In this document: piece after piece, positions 10,616-18,948 of the stretch
How the letters are laid out: each line of letters starts with the position of its first letter
Position numbering within the stretch: the stretch's first letter is position 1
NCBI RefSeq assembly: GCF_018070075.1
Contig: NZ_JAGPXE010000019.1
Span: 1-64,000 of the forward strand
DNA from: Saccharopolyspora endophytica
GTDB taxonomy: Bacteria > Actinomycetota > Actinomycetes > Mycobacteriales > Pseudonocardiaceae
Direction of reading: 5' to 3'
Length of the DNA: 64,000 bases
Notes under the pieces: model-generated
What the model was told of the DNA's origin: nothing
The model's database searches: none
Seen by the model: only the letters and a program-made list of their open reading frames with translations
Made by a program: the position numbers and the translations under genes

Positions 10616-11373
10616 GACTTCGCCGCCTCCAAGTGCTCGCCCGCCACCCGTTCCAGGTGCACCAAATCGCAGGCGACGCTGGCGAACGTGTAGCCCTGTT
10701 CCAGCCTGCGCGCAGCGGACGCGCCATCGGGCGTGTGGATGCCGGCCGCGATTCCCGCTTCGGCTGCCGCGTCCTTGATGTCCGCCACCGCCTGCTCGAA
10801 TTCCTCGGCCACGGCCGGGTCGCCCGGGAACGCTCCGCCGACGGCCAAGCACAGGTCCGATGGGCCCACGTAGACGCCGTCGATCCCCTCGGTCGCGCAG
10901 ATCTCGCGGAGGTTGGCGAGGCCTTGCGGGGTTTCGATCATCGCCAGCAGCACGGTGCTCTCGTCGGCATCAGCCGGGCGCGGTCCGATCCGCAGTCCCG
11001 AGCGCATCGGGCCGTAGGAGCGTCGTCCGCGCGGCGGGTAGCGCGTGGCGGCCACGGCCGCACGGGCGTCCTCGGCCGAGTCGACCAGCGGGACGATGAT
11101 CCCACCCGAACCCGCGTCGAGGGCGTGCCCGATGGCAGCGGGATCGTTGGCTTCCACCCGGGTGAGACCGACGGACCCACCACCGGCGTCGATGGCCATC
11201 ATGGCGTTGAGCAGCCCGGAGTAGCCGAGCAGGCCGTGCTGGGCGTCGACGGCGACGTAGTCGTAGCCGAGCCGGGCGATGCGCTCGGTGCCGATCGGGT
11301 TGTCGAGCACGACCCAGTACCCGACGACCCTCTCGCGGGCGCGCAGCTTGCGCGCGAATTCCGCTGCGGACAA
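10612..11373 (-). CDS. HpcH/HpaI-family class II aldolase
   Basis: A 253-residue metal-dependent aldolase of the HpaI/GarL type, which cleaves 2-keto-3-deoxy sugar acids to pyruvate and an aldehyde. Visible family features are VDAQHGLLGY with the catalytic His, GGIIVPLVDSAEDARAAV, the metal-binding Glu in MIETPQGL and the metal-binding Asp in GVYVGPSDLCLA. It overlaps the downstream sialidase-fold gene by 4 bp and follows the aldo/keto reductase by 26 bp. In this operon it probably splits a keto-acid formed from the imported compound. Confidence 0.88.
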   Translation of the reverse strand: MSAAEFARKLRARERVVGYWVVLDNPIGTERIARLGYDYVAVDAQHGLLGYSGLLNAMMAIDAGGGSVGLTRVEANDPAAIGHALDAGSGGIIVPLVDSAEDARAAVAATRYPPRGRRSYGPMRSGLRIGPRPADADESTVLLAMIETPQGLANLREICATEGIDGVYVGPSDLCLAVGGAFPGDPAVAEEFEQAVADIKDAAAEAGIAAGIHTPDGASAARRLEQGYTFASVACDLVHLERVAGEHLEAAKS

Positions 11374-11399
11374 GGGTTTTCCTTTCGTTTGCGACGATC

Positions 11400-12383
11400 T
11401 CAGCGGTTGTATGCGGGCATCGGACCGCGCAGGAGCTCACCGACGGAGTCGCACGCCTCGACCACGTCCGACGGGAGCGGTCCGGCCCCCAGCGCAGCGA
11501 TGTTGGATTCGAGCTGGTCGACCTTGGAGCCGCCGAGCAGCACGGCCGAGGTGGCCGATTTGCTGAGCACCCAGCGAAGCGAGAGCTCCACCAGTGGGAT
11601 CGCGGCGTCCTCGGCGACGCTGTGGAGGCGTTCGATCGCACCGAAGAGCCGCTCGTCCCAGTAGCGCTTCCGGTACATCTCGGCGAGCCGCGAGTCTGCG
11701 AAGCGTCCCGAGGAGGGATCGCGCTCGAAGCTGTGCCTGCCGGTGAGCAGTCCGCCGGCCAGCGGGTTGTAGACCACGGTCAGCAGACCTGTCGTGTCGG
11801 CGAACTCGACGTACTCGTCCTCGACGCGACGGGCCAGCAGGTTGTACAGCTGCTGGGCGATGACCGGGCGCGGTGCGCCGACCTCGTCAGCGACGTGGTT
11901 GAGCTCGGCGATCTGCCAGGCGGCGAAGTTGGAGACGCCGAGGGCACCGATCTTCCCCTCGTCGACCAGGCTCGCGACCGTGGTGAGCGTGTCGGCGAGC
12001 GAGGCCGCGCGGTCGGGCTGGTGCAGGTAGAACAGGTCGATTCGCTCCGCGCCGAGCCGCGAGAGACTCCCGTCGACGCTGGCCCGCAGGCCCTCGGGCG
12101 ACAGCGGCGAGTGGTCGCCCGCGTCCGGGTGCGGCATGCCCGCCTTGGTGGCCAGCGAGATGCGGTCGCGCCGAGCCGGTAGGAGCTCACCGAGGATGCG
12201 CTCGGTCTCGCCGCCCGCGTATCCGTTGGCCGTGTCCACCGCGGTGATGCCCGCGTCGAGCGCGGTGTCGAGCATCTTCGCCGCTCCGGCAGCATCGACG
12301 GTGTCGCCGAACGTCATCGTCCCGAGCACGAGGGACGACATGGGCACCTCGACGCCAGGCACCTCCAAATGCGAAAAGTTCAT
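11400..12383 (-). CDS. Aldo/keto reductase
   Basis: A 327-residue NADPH-type aldo/keto reductase. The tetrad is in place: Asp and Tyr in VDTANGYAGG, Lys in SLATKAG and His in DLFYLHQPD; the cofactor loop near the C-terminus reads AVLLGGSKVDQLESN. Start is ATG 12383 with GAGGAG 7 bases upstream. It is the first gene of the minus-strand sugar-acid operon and is divergent from the DUF1537 kinase, with the inverted repeat at 12454-12481 between them. It likely reduces or oxidises a sugar aldehyde or keto intermediate. Confidence 0.87.
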   Translation of the reverse strand: MNFSHLEVPGVEVPMSSLVLGTMTFGDTVDAAGAAKMLDTALDAGITAVDTANGYAGGETERILGELLPARRDRISLATKAGMPHPDAGDHSPLSPEGLRASVDGSLSRLGAERIDLFYLHQPDRAASLADTLTTVASLVDEGKIGALGVSNFAAWQIAELNHVADEVGAPRPVIAQQLYNLLARRVEDEYVEFADTTGLLTVVYNPLAGGLLTGRHSFERDPSSGRFADSRLAEMYRKRYWDERLFGAIERLHSVAEDAAIPLVELSLRWVLSKSATSAVLLGGSKVDQLESNIAALGAGPLPSDVVEACDSVGELLRGPMPAYNR

Positions 12384-12453
12384 GCGGGGACTCCTCGGGG
12401 GAATGCGGTGGCCACCCGGCCTCGTTGCGTGGATCACCATCGCAGGACTGCGC

Positions 12454-12481
12454 GTTTCGCGCAATAGCGATGGCGCGAAAC
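12454..12481. promoter_or_regulatory. Operator between divergent sugar-acid operons
   Basis: GTTTCGCGC (12454-12462) and GCGCGAAAC (12473-12481) form a perfect 9-bp inverted repeat with a 10-bp spacer. It is 70 bp from one start and 90 bp from the other. The DeoR-family protein encoded at 14789-15565 is the obvious candidate to bind it. Confidence 0.6.
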
Positions 12482-12570
12482 ACGCAATTCCGCTAGCGTG
12501 GCCACCAAGTCGCACGACCGACCCCGGACAAGCCGCAAGCACCGCGCTGAACTACGACGAGGAGCCGGAA

Positions 12571-13773
12571 TTGCTGGAAAACGGACTTCTCGCACTGGCC
12601 GACGACCTGTCCGGAGCCGTGGAGACAGCTGCGTGCCTACGAGCCCTCGGCCAGTCCACGACGGTCGAACTCGCGCGGCAGGACTCTTCCCCAACTGCGC
12701 ACAACGCGCAGTCCGTGGTCGCGGTGGACCTCGACATCCGCTCGCTCCCCGCCGCCACGGCGGGTCGGATCACCTCCACCGCCCTGCGTGGTGCGGGGGA
12801 CCGCGGCGTTTTCGTCAAGATCGATTCGCAGCTTCGCGGCAACGTCGGCGCGGTGCTGACCGCCGCCGCGGATCGACCGCTGGTCGTCGCACCCGCACTG
12901 CCCGCTCTGCACCGGTCCGTGGTCGGCGGTGTCGCGCACCTGCACGGCGTCCCGCTGCACCGCTCGGCCGCGTGGCAGGTCGAGGGCGCGTCTCCGCCGC
13001 GCAGCATCGCCGAGGCCCTCGCGCCGCTCCCCTGCCGCACCATCCCGCTGGGGACGGTCCGCTCGGCATCGCTCCGCGCCGCCTTGGCCGAATGCATCGC
13101 CACGGATGAGGTTCCGATCTGCGACGGTGAGGTGGACGCCGACCTCGACGCCGTGGTGGCCGCAGCTCCGGATGGGGCTCGACTGGCCGGTTCAGGTGGC
13201 CTGGCCGCGGCCATCGGGCGCACCGCGCCAGCACCCGCCGACGAAACTCCGATCACAGCAACGGGAAACCCGCTGCTCCTCGTGGTCGGAACGGCTTCAC
13301 CCGAGGCCGCCGGGCAGTTGCGCGTCGCCGAGCTGCGCGGAATGCGCACCGTGACCTGCGGCACCGCCGACCTCGTCGGTCAGGGCATCAGCGAGTCCGC
13401 TCTCTCCCGCGCGCTCGTCGCACTCGAACGCGGACCGACCGCCCTGCGCATCGACCCGTCCGAGCCGGTCGCACCCGGGTGGTCGCGAAAACTGGCCCGG
13501 GGGCTGGCTTCCACTGCCGCGGGTGTCGTCGAACGCCAACCCGGCCCGGTCGACGTCGTTCTCACCGGCGGTGAGACCGCTCGGCTGGTGCTCGACGCGC
13601 TCGGCGTGCGCACGCTGGTCCCGGTCGGCCAGATCCACCACGGTGCCGTGCACAGCCGCACCCCCGCCGGTACGTCCGTGGTGACGCGTCCCGGCAGCTT
13701 CGGCGAGAGCGACAGCCTCGCCCGGATCGTTGAACACCTCCGTCCCGCTGTAATCGAAAGGTCGCCCAAGTGA
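12571..13773 (+). CDS. Four-carbon acid sugar kinase (DUF1537 family)
   Basis: A 400-residue DUF1537 protein; characterised members phosphorylate D-threonate, L-threonate, D-erythronate or 3-oxo-tetronate at C4. The N-terminal substrate domain opens with LALADDLSGAVETA and contains FVKIDSQLRGNVGAV, the usual DS-(T/L)-RG motif; the C-terminal nucleotide domain carries VVLTGGETARLVLDALG and PVGQIHHGAV. I chose TTG 12571 because GAGGAG lies 6 bases upstream and the family starts just before the LADDLSG motif; upstream in-frame ATGs would run through the operator. It overlaps the next gene and feeds it a 4-phospho sugar acid. Confidence 0.85.
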   Translation: MLENGLLALADDLSGAVETAACLRALGQSTTVELARQDSSPTAHNAQSVVAVDLDIRSLPAATAGRITSTALRGAGDRGVFVKIDSQLRGNVGAVLTAAADRPLVVAPALPALHRSVVGGVAHLHGVPLHRSAAWQVEGASPPRSIAEALAPLPCRTIPLGTVRSASLRAALAECIATDEVPICDGEVDADLDAVVAAAPDGARLAGSGGLAAAIGRTAPAPADETPITATGNPLLLVVGTASPEAAGQLRVAELRGMRTVTCGTADLVGQGISESALSRALVALERGPTALRIDPSEPVAPGWSRKLARGLASTAAGVVERQPGPVDVVLTGGETARLVLDALGVRTLVPVGQIHHGAVHSRTPAGTSVVTRPGSFGESDSLARIVEHLRPAVIERSPK

Positions 13774-14768
13774 ACAGTGCCTCCACCACACCCGTGATCG
13801 CCGTGACGATGGGCGACGGGGCCGGAATCGGGCCCGAGGTCACCGTCGGGGCGCTCCTCGACGAGGCCACCGCCGGTCGGTGCCGTCCCATCGTGATCGG
13901 CGACGCCGGCCGCTTGCGGAAAGCCGCCCGCATTCTCGGTGTCGACACCGAGGTGGTCGCGGTCGACTCCGTCGACGACGCGGTCTTCACCCCGGGCCGG
14001 ATCAACGTCATCGACCTCGGCCTGCTGCCCGCTGACCTCCCGTGGGGCGCGGTGTCCTCGGTCGCCGGTGACGCCGCCTACCACTACATCCGGGTGGCGA
14101 GCGAGCTGGCGACGAGCGGTGCGGCGCAGGCCATCTGCACCGCACCCCTGAACAAGGAGGCGCTGCACGCCGCCGGGCACGTCTTCCCGGGCCACACCGA
14201 GCTGCTCGCGCACCTCACCGGCACCGGCGAGGTGTCGATGATGCTGGCGACCCCGGCGATGAAGGTCATCCACGTGACCACCCACATCGGGCTGATCGAC
14301 GCCGTCGCCGCGATCGAGCCCGGCATCGTCGAGCGCACCGTGCGCCGCGGTGACCGAACGCTGCGCGACTCGGGCATCGAGTTCCCGCGCATCGGCGTCT
14401 GCGGCATCAACCCGCATGCCGGCGAGAACGGCCTGTTCGGCTACGGCGAGGAGGACGAGAAGATCGTCCCCGCGCTGGAGAAGCTGCGCGCCGACGGCAT
14501 CGACGCCCAGGGCCCGCTGCCCGCCGACACCGCGTTCTTCCTCGCCACGCGTGGCGAGTACGACCTCATCGTCGCGATGTACCACGACCAGGGCCATGGG
14601 CCGGTGAAGGTGCTCGGCATCGAGACCGGCGTGAACATCACCGTCGGCCTGCCCGTCATCCGAACCTCGGTCGACCACGGCACGGCCTTCGACATCGCGG
14701 GTACCGGCAAGGCAAGCAGCGAAAGCATGGTCGAAGCCATCCGCCAGGCCGCGAACCTGTGCGCGTGA
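13770..14768 (+). CDS. pdxA2: PdxA2-type 4-phospho-tetronate dehydrogenase
   Basis: A 332-residue PdxA-family NAD-dependent dehydrogenase. The start motif ITxxMGDGAGIGPE appears as VIAVTMGDGAGIGPEV, and the three metal-binding His regions are present: PGHTELLAHL (about residue 141), VTTHIGLID (170) and MYHDQGHGPVKVLG (271). Next to a DUF1537 kinase, PdxA2 enzymes oxidise 4-phospho-D-threonate or -erythronate, which then loses CO2 to give dihydroxyacetone phosphate; the pairing argues against a role in vitamin B6 synthesis. The GTG start at 13770 overlaps the kinase stop and has GAAAGG 8 bases upstream. Confidence 0.9.
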   Translation: MNSASTTPVIAVTMGDGAGIGPEVTVGALLDEATAGRCRPIVIGDAGRLRKAARILGVDTEVVAVDSVDDAVFTPGRINVIDLGLLPADLPWGAVSSVAGDAAYHYIRVASELATSGAAQAICTAPLNKEALHAAGHVFPGHTELLAHLTGTGEVSMMLATPAMKVIHVTTHIGLIDAVAAIEPGIVERTVRRGDRTLRDSGIEFPRIGVCGINPHAGENGLFGYGEEDEKIVPALEKLRADGIDAQGPLPADTAFFLATRGEYDLIVAMYHDQGHGPVKVLGIETGVNITVGLPVIRTSVDHGTAFDIAGTGKASSESMVEAIRQAANLCA

Positions 14769-14788
14769 GCTGAACGGGGGACGAAGCG

Positions 14789-15565
14789 ATGTCCTACGGT
14801 GCACGGGAGCGCAGGGCCGCGATCCTGCGCTTGGCCGGCTCCTCAGGTTTGACCAGCGTCGACGAACTGTCGAGCACGTTCGGAGTGACGGCTTCGACGA
14901 TCCGGCGAGACCTCGCGCAGCTGCAGGCCGCAGGCAGGCTGGCCCGGACCTACGGCGGCGCGATGCCGCTGGCGCACGAAGCGTCACTGCGGCAGCGCAA
15001 CGGCGAGGCGACCGAAGCCAAGCAGGCCATCGCCCGTTGGGCGGCCGATCAGGTGCAGTCCGGCGAAACCGTTCTGCTCGACTCCGGCAGCACCACCACG
15101 GCCCTCGCCCGCGAGCTGTCGCACCGCAGCGACCTGGTGGTCGTCACCACGGCGATCACGGTGCTTCACGAGCTCGCCCACGCAGATCTGCACGTCGAAT
15201 GCCTGGGCGGGGCGTTGCGGCAGCTCAGCCAGGGGTTCGTCGGTCCGCTGACCGAGGCCGCCCTGGAACGCCGGACGTTCGACCGCGCGTTCCTGGGCGC
15301 CGACGGCGTCACCGCCGAGCACGGCATCTGCGAGGCGGATCTGGAGCAGACCCGCCTCAAGGAACTCATGGCGCAGCGAGCCGACCACGTCTACGTCCTG
15401 GTGCACGCCGACAAGCTCGGCCAGCGGCCCTTCCGCGCGCACACCCCGTTGAGCCCGCAGTGGACCCTCGTCACCGACGACTCGGTCAGCCCCGGGACCT
15501 CAGCCCACTTCCACGCCCAGGGCCTCAACGTGGTCGTCGCCTCAATCAGCTCGCCTTCGGGGTGA
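14789..15565 (+). CDS. DeoR/GlpR-family transcriptional repressor
   Basis: A 258-residue regulator: an N-terminal winged helix (RRAAILRLAGSS, then FGVTASTIRRDLAQLQAAGRL, residues about 8-55) followed by the DeoR sensor domain with LLDSGSTTTALAREL and FLGADGVTAEHGICEADLEQ. DeoR proteins sense phosphorylated sugars, which suits a locus with a sugar-acid kinase. It is the third gene of the plus-strand operon, 20 bp after pdxA2. It probably represses both divergent operons through the repeat at 12454-12481. Its 3' end overlaps the P450 gene on the other strand by 20 bp. Confidence 0.88.
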   Translation: MSYGARERRAAILRLAGSSGLTSVDELSSTFGVTASTIRRDLAQLQAAGRLARTYGGAMPLAHEASLRQRNGEATEAKQAIARWAADQVQSGETVLLDSGSTTTALARELSHRSDLVVVTTAITVLHELAHADLHVECLGGALRQLSQGFVGPLTEAALERRTFDRAFLGADGVTAEHGICEADLEQTRLKELMAQRADHVYVLVHADKLGQRPFRAHTPLSPQWTLVTDDSVSPGTSAHFHAQGLNVVVASISSPSG

Positions 15566-16751
15566 GGACGACCGGGAGGGTGCGCGGGGCGTGGACGTGG
15601 ACGCTGCGGCGGTAGGTGAGCTCGGACGGGTCGGCGACGACGCGCAGGTTCGGGTGGCGGCGGAACAGGGCCTCCAGGGCGACTTCGCCCTCCAAGCGCA
15701 CCAGGGCCGCGCCGAGGCAGCGGTGGATGCCGTGGCCGAAGGCGACGTGGCCGCCGGTGTCGCGGTCGGGGTCCAGGACGTCCGGATCCGGGTAGCGGTC
15801 CGGGTCGCGGTTGGCCGCGCCGGTGGACAGCGTCACCGACTCGCCCCTGGCGATCTTCACCCCGCCGATCTCCACGTCCTCGGTGGCGAAGCGCAACGAG
15901 GCGTTGAGCGCCGGTGACAGCCAGCGCAGCAGCTCCTCGACCAGCGAGGGCACCTTCGCGGGGTCGGCGAGGCGGGCGCGGGCGGAGTCGTCGTCGACCA
16001 GCGCCCGGACGCTGTTGGTGATGAACACGGCGGTCGTCTCGTGGCCCGCCATCAGCAGCAGCATGGCCATCGCGACGATCTCCAGGTCGGAGAGCCGGTC
16101 GCCCTCGTCGGAGGCGGAGATCAGCGCGGACAGCAGGGCGTCGTCGGGCGCGGCACGCTTGGCGGCGACCAGACCTTCCAGGTAGGTGGCCATCTGCGCG
16201 GACGCTCGGGCGAGCTCGTCGTCCGGGCACTCGTCGATGAGCACTGTGGACAGTCGGGCGAACTCCTCGCGGTCGATCTCCGGGACGCCCAGGAGTTCGC
16301 TGATCACCACCATCGGCAGCACGATCGCGAAGCGGGCCACCAGGTCGACCGGTTCGTCCTGCGGCAGCTCCGCCAGCAGTTCCTCGGCGAGGGATTCCAC
16401 GCGCGGGCGCAGCGTGGCGATGCGGCGGGCGGTGAACGCCTGGGTGACCAGGCTGCGCAACCGGGTGTGCTCCGGCGGGTCGAGCGAGGTCAGCATGTGC
16501 GACATCGGGGCGGGCAGCCCGGGCGGGGCGGAGGCGCGCTCCTCGGCGGGCAGGCTGGAGCGCCAGTCCTTGGCCAGGCGTTCGTCGGTGAGCCCGGCCT
16601 TCACCTCGTCGTAGCGGGTGACCAGCCAGCTGCGCCCGCCCTCGAAGTCGACCTCCTGGACGGGGCAGGTCCGGCGCGCTTCGGCGAAGGCCGCGTGCGG
16701 GTCCTGCCAGTACTGCTCGGTGAAGGAATCCTTCTGCGTCGCACCGGTCAT
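15546..16751 (-). CDS. Cytochrome P450
   Basis: A 401-residue soluble bacterial P450. Key motifs: I-helix AGHETT (about residue 237), the ExxR glutamate in LVEELLRWLSPAL, and the haem-ligand loop FGHGIHRCLG (about residues 335-345) with the proximal Cys. The size and sequence fit the actinobacterial CYP105/107-like tailoring enzymes. ATG 16751 has GGAG upstream; ATG 16763 in frame is the alternative. It follows the cyclase gene by 29 bp in the same direction, so the two are probably cotranscribed, and it likely oxidises the cyclised terpenoid. No ferredoxin or reductase gene is close. Confidence 0.92.
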   Translation of the reverse strand: MTGATQKDSFTEQYWQDPHAAFAEARRTCPVQEVDFEGGRSWLVTRYDEVKAGLTDERLAKDWRSSLPAEERASAPPGLPAPMSHMLTSLDPPEHTRLRSLVTQAFTARRIATLRPRVESLAEELLAELPQDEPVDLVARFAIVLPMVVISELLGVPEIDREEFARLSTVLIDECPDDELARASAQMATYLEGLVAAKRAAPDDALLSALISASDEGDRLSDLEIVAMAMLLLMAGHETTAVFITNSVRALVDDDSARARLADPAKVPSLVEELLRWLSPALNASLRFATEDVEIGGVKIARGESVTLSTGAANRDPDRYPDPDVLDPDRDTGGHVAFGHGIHRCLGAALVRLEGEVALEALFRRHPNLRVVADPSELTYRRSVHVHAPRTLPVVLTPKAS

Positions 16752-16780
16752 CGGGTTCTCCATTCCGTGAAGTGCCGCGG

Positions 16781-18445
16781 TCAGCGCAGGGCGTCGCGGT
16801 AGCGGCCGAGCGCGCGCAGCGCCATGCCCTGCGCCAGCGCCGGGTTGCTGTAGCGGCTGACGTGCCGGACGTACTCGTTGACGCTCTCCGAAGGCCATCC
16901 GCCGCCGGGTTCGCGCTGGTCGAGCAGCCAGTTCAGCCCGTCGCGCACCGACTCCGGGGAGGCGCCGGCGGCGAGCAGCCCCGAGATCGCCCAGCCGGTC
17001 TCCTCGACGGTGGCGGGCGCGCCGTGCCCGTCGCCCCACGAGCCGTCGGCGTGGCGGGCCTGCTCAAGCCACGCCTTCGCGCGCCGAGCCGGTTCCTCCT
17101 CGGCGCGACCCGCCTTGGAGAAGGTTTCGAGCACGGCGGCGGTGGCCATCGTGTGGTGGCGGTACCAGACCGATTCGAACGAGCCGTCCGGCAGCTGGGC
17201 CTGGGCGAGCCAGCTCAGCGCGCGGCGAACCCTGCGGTCGTCGGCCGGGATTCCGGAGTCCAGCAGCGCGTCGACGGCCTGCACGGTGGTCATCGGGCAC
17301 GGCCCGCTGTTGGCGACCTTGGTGTTGCGCACGCACAGCCCCCACGAGCCGCGCGAGTCCTGCAGCCGGGTCAGCCAGTCCACACCCAGCTCGATCGACT
17401 TCGCCTGCGCGTCACCGGGCATCCGGCACAGCACGGACAGGATCTCGCTGGTCTCCAGCGTCGACGGCCAGCCCGCGGTCCCGGCCCAGCCCCAGTAGCC
17501 GGGCGGGCAGCCGAAGGCCAGGAACGGCCGGTGCTGCTGCAACCGCACGAACAGCTCGGTGGACGCCGCCAGCCTCGGGTCGTCGGCGTAGCCGGCTTCG
17601 GCGAGACCGCGCGCGGCGTACATGGTCCACGCCGCGTCGAGCGGGCCGGTCTGCCACCACCCGTCGGGGTCCATGGTCGTGCGGAACCACTTCACCGCGG
17701 CGTCGACGAGGTCCGGCGCCAGCTCCGCGCGGGCCAGCCCGGTGCACACCAGTCCGGTGACCCAGGCGTTCTCGCACCAGGCACCGGTCGAGCCCTCGTG
17801 CTCGTGGACCTGCCGGATCGCCTTGAGCGCGTTGGCCTCTCCCAGCTTGGCCAGCAGGCGGTGGAAGCGGTTGAGCGGCTTGTGCTTGGCCTGGGCCAGG
17901 CCCAGCGCGAACGCCATCGGGATCCGCAGGTCGAACAGCTTGCGGTACAGGCTCGGGACGAGCGCCACTTCCAGCGGGAACCGGCGCATCTCCTCGTGCG
18001 ACAGCCAGCCGACGAAGCCGTAGTACTGGCGGCACCACGAGACGACCTCGGGGTGCGGAATCGCGTCCAGGCCACCGAAGTCGGCCATCCAGCGCTGACC
18101 GGATCTCACGGCCTCGGCGCTGCCCTCCGGGTCCACCAGGTGCAGCACCGCCGAGCTCACCGCCGTCGGCCCGGCTTCGCTGTCCAGCCCCGGCACCATC
18201 GCCCAGCCGCCGTCGGCGTTCTGGGTGCGCCGCAGCCATCCGGCACCGGCCTCGATCAGGTCGGCGCTGTCCCGCGGGTCGGCGTGGTGCAGCGCGGACA
18301 GCGCGCCGACCGTGCCCAGCGTGGAGGTCAGGTTGTCCTCGCAGTAGTCGAACACGCCGTCGGCGCGCTGGGCGAGGAACAGCGCCTCCGCGCCCTCGCT
18401 GATCGCCTGGTCGAGGACGTCGGGCTCGGGCTGCACCGTCGTCAT
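16781..18445 (-). CDS. Squalene-cyclase-fold (class II terpene cyclase-like) enzyme with unusual catalytic motif
   Basis: A 554-residue all-alpha (alpha/alpha barrel) protein built of QW-type repeats such as QNADGGWAMVPG, DSRGSWGLCV, LPDGSFESVW, HADGSWGDGH and REPGGGWPSE. This is the fold of squalene-hopene and oxidosqualene cyclases, but it is about 80 residues shorter. The segment GWPSTLETSEIL (about residues 322-333) aligns with oxidosqualene cyclase GWPISDCTAEGL and with the DVDDTA motif of hopene cyclases; the protonating Asp is Leu here and the following Glu could replace it. Start ATG 18445 has GGAGGA upstream. It begins a two-gene operon with the P450 and is divergent from the prenyl-chain genes. 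The role is probably cyclisation of a prenyl or epoxyprenyl chain. Confidence 0.8.
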   Translation of the reverse strand: MTTVQPEPDVLDQAISEGAEALFLAQRADGVFDYCEDNLTSTLGTVGALSALHHADPRDSADLIEAGAGWLRRTQNADGGWAMVPGLDSEAGPTAVSSAVLHLVDPEGSAEAVRSGQRWMADFGGLDAIPHPEVVSWCRQYYGFVGWLSHEEMRRFPLEVALVPSLYRKLFDLRIPMAFALGLAQAKHKPLNRFHRLLAKLGEANALKAIRQVHEHEGSTGAWCENAWVTGLVCTGLARAELAPDLVDAAVKWFRTTMDPDGWWQTGPLDAAWTMYAARGLAEAGYADDPRLAASTELFVRLQQHRPFLAFGCPPGYWGWAGTAGWPSTLETSEILSVLCRMPGDAQAKSIELGVDWLTRLQDSRGSWGLCVRNTKVANSGPCPMTTVQAVDALLDSGIPADDRRVRRALSWLAQAQLPDGSFESVWYRHHTMATAAVLETFSKAGRAEEEPARRAKAWLEQARHADGSWGDGHGAPATVEETGWAISGLLAAGASPESVRDGLNWLLDQREPGGGWPSESVNEYVRHVSRYSNPALAQGMALRALGRYRDALR

Positions 18446-18948
18446 GCGGATTCCTCCAGTCCGACCGCGCACGAACCGGGCACGGCCTCCTCCTCAAGGA
18501 TGTCGCCGAATGCGCGGCTGCGGATCGCTTGATGAGATTCGTTGCCCGCTGGACCGTTTCGGCTGGCCGGACTCTACGCGAGCAGATCGCGTTTCGACCA
18601 TATCCGCAGACCTGCCACGACGAATTTCCACGAGATTCCGGCAATTTCCCGGATAGCCGGTAAATTCTCGCCCCGCCCACGGTGAACCGTTCTCGACCCC
18701 GCGGACGTGATCTTCGGATTTTCCCGGTATTCCCGAGAACGGGTTTCTGATAAGCCTTTTCTCAGCGACGATTCGTTGACAAGCGCGAGGACGAGGAATG
18801 AAGATCGTCCTCGTCAGGCCATCGGCGAGAGAAGGACGCACTCGGACCCGCCGGTCCGTTCCGCCTGATTCCGGTCTTCCAACTTCCGCGTCGAGCCCGC
18901 GCGCTCGCCGGAACAATGCGTGCGCACGTCAGGAACGGAGATCAGCCT
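18446..18948. other. 503-bp divergent promoter region of the terpenoid cluster, with degenerate palindromes
   Basis: This gap separates the cyclase and aminotransferase operons. At 18622-18641 it holds a unit resembling the CACT-core repeat (GAATTTCCACGAGATTCCGG) with a weaker unit centred about 24 bp later. A TTGACA hexamer lies at 18775-18780 and could be the -35 of the rightward operon. A short frame from ATG 18798 has ordinary upstream sequence and no recognisable product, so I do not call it a gene. Confidence 0.4.

Noticed and set aside
13770-14768. pdxA as the vitamin B6 pathway enzyme.
   Set aside because: It is coupled to a DUF1537 kinase and a DeoR regulator, which is the setting of the PdxA2 tetronate enzymes.
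16772-18532. A long plus-strand frame opposite the cyclase gene.
   Set aside because: Antisense to a protein with clear QW-type repeats; low-complexity Arg/Pro/Ala composition.
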